This document shows, one piece after another, positions 63,712 through 64,000 of a DNA stretch of 64,000 bases (position 1 is the first letter of the stretch; each line of letters opens with the position of its first letter). The position numbers and the translations under genes are program-made. The notes under the pieces were generated by a model. The model made no database searches. It saw only the letters and a program-made list of their open reading frames with translations, and was not told where the DNA came from. Source of the DNA: Vespa crabro (lineage: Eukaryota; Arthropoda; Insecta; Hymenoptera; Vespidae); contig NC_060957.1 of the NCBI RefSeq assembly GCF_910589235.1, forward strand, positions 1,151,001 through 1,215,000. The letters are read 5' to 3'.

Positions 63712-63718
63712 TCTTTCA
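63645..63718. repeat. (CT)n tract
   Basis: CT core of about 45 bases, then TTTCTCTC units. Confidence 0.96.
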
Positions 63719-64000
63719 CTCTTCAAAATTTATTCGATAGTAGAAGGAAATTGCAGTTAACAAAACTGCGGTTGACAAAAGAAACGGAAAAGAATTGTAC
63801 TCTGTCAATAATGTACTACTACTCGGCAATTTGCTCGGATTTCACGACAATTCCATTTACAAAATTCTATTTAAAATTGACAAATATAGAATTATTGACC
63901 GTCTCTTTTCTCCCTTTTCTATTTTTATCTTGATTACGTTTTTACTCTCTTCTCTCTCTCTCTCTCTTTCTCTCTCTCTCATTTTGTCTCTTTCTTCCTC
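63719..64000. other. AT-rich unique DNA ending in (CT)n
   Basis: No gene seen; a CT tract from about 63950 runs to the window edge. Confidence 0.7.

Noticed and set aside
1..64000. CRISPR arrays, phage, plasmid or bacterial operon structure
   Set aside because: Repeats are mono- to hexanucleotide or minisatellite without spacer architecture. There are no ribosome-binding sites, no coding density and no prokaryotic genes.

Overview
This window looks like non-coding nuclear DNA from an insect. The base composition is AT-rich. CpG dinucleotides are plentiful in the unique blocks. Simple-sequence repeats are extremely dense, and I can recognise no bacterial, organellar or transposon gene. CpG-retaining, (CT)n/(GA)n-saturated DNA of this kind suggests an aculeate hymenopteran (wasp or bee lineage). 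That is an inference from texture, not from a recognised gene.

No reading frame in the window has a fold, domain or product I can name. The long frames are mostly artefacts of (CT)n, (GA)n, (TTC)n, (TA)n and (GAC)n tracts, which lack stop codons and yield Ser-Leu, Arg-Glu, Phe, Tyr-Ile or Asp/Arg/Val runs. The most economical reading is intergenic sequence and/or one or more very long introns of a large gene. The transcription-related signals I consider most credible are on the plus strand. One is a candidate recursive (ratcheting) splice site at 21470/21471. The other is a CpG-rich candidate promoter and first exon at about 33770-34873, ending in a short 19-codon reading frame and a good splice donor. 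If both belong to one locus, the window holds a long upstream intron, an internal alternative promoter near 33.85 kb, and then about 29 kb of the next intron.

Layout. 1-20 kb: AT-rich unique DNA cut by many (CT)n tracts that put pyrimidines on the plus strand; a 250-bp-period tandem duplication at 10.2-10.6 kb; a (CTGGTA)n block with a signal-peptide-like minus frame at 11.5-11.8 kb; a GC-rich coding-like block at 13.33-13.49 kb; a small secretory-type frame at 18.4 kb. 20-33 kb: mixed CT and GA tracts, GC-richer blocks with several exon look-alikes, a (TAA)n array beside the recursive site, a (TG)35 array, and shifting tetranucleotide arrays. 33-51 kb: the candidate promoter region, then mainly (GA)n on the plus strand with long (TA)n runs and a 28-bp minisatellite. 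51-53 kb: AT-rich desert with poly-T. 53-64 kb: mixed, with scattered GC-richer islands carrying TATA, X-box/CCAAT and hairpin motifs.

Ten tracts have the run pattern of strong G-quadruplexes (on one strand or the other), an unusual concentration for AT-rich DNA. I found no rRNA, tRNA, CRISPR array, recognisable microRNA or transposon coding sequence, and no coherent multi-gene system. Candidate coding entries below have low confidence on purpose.
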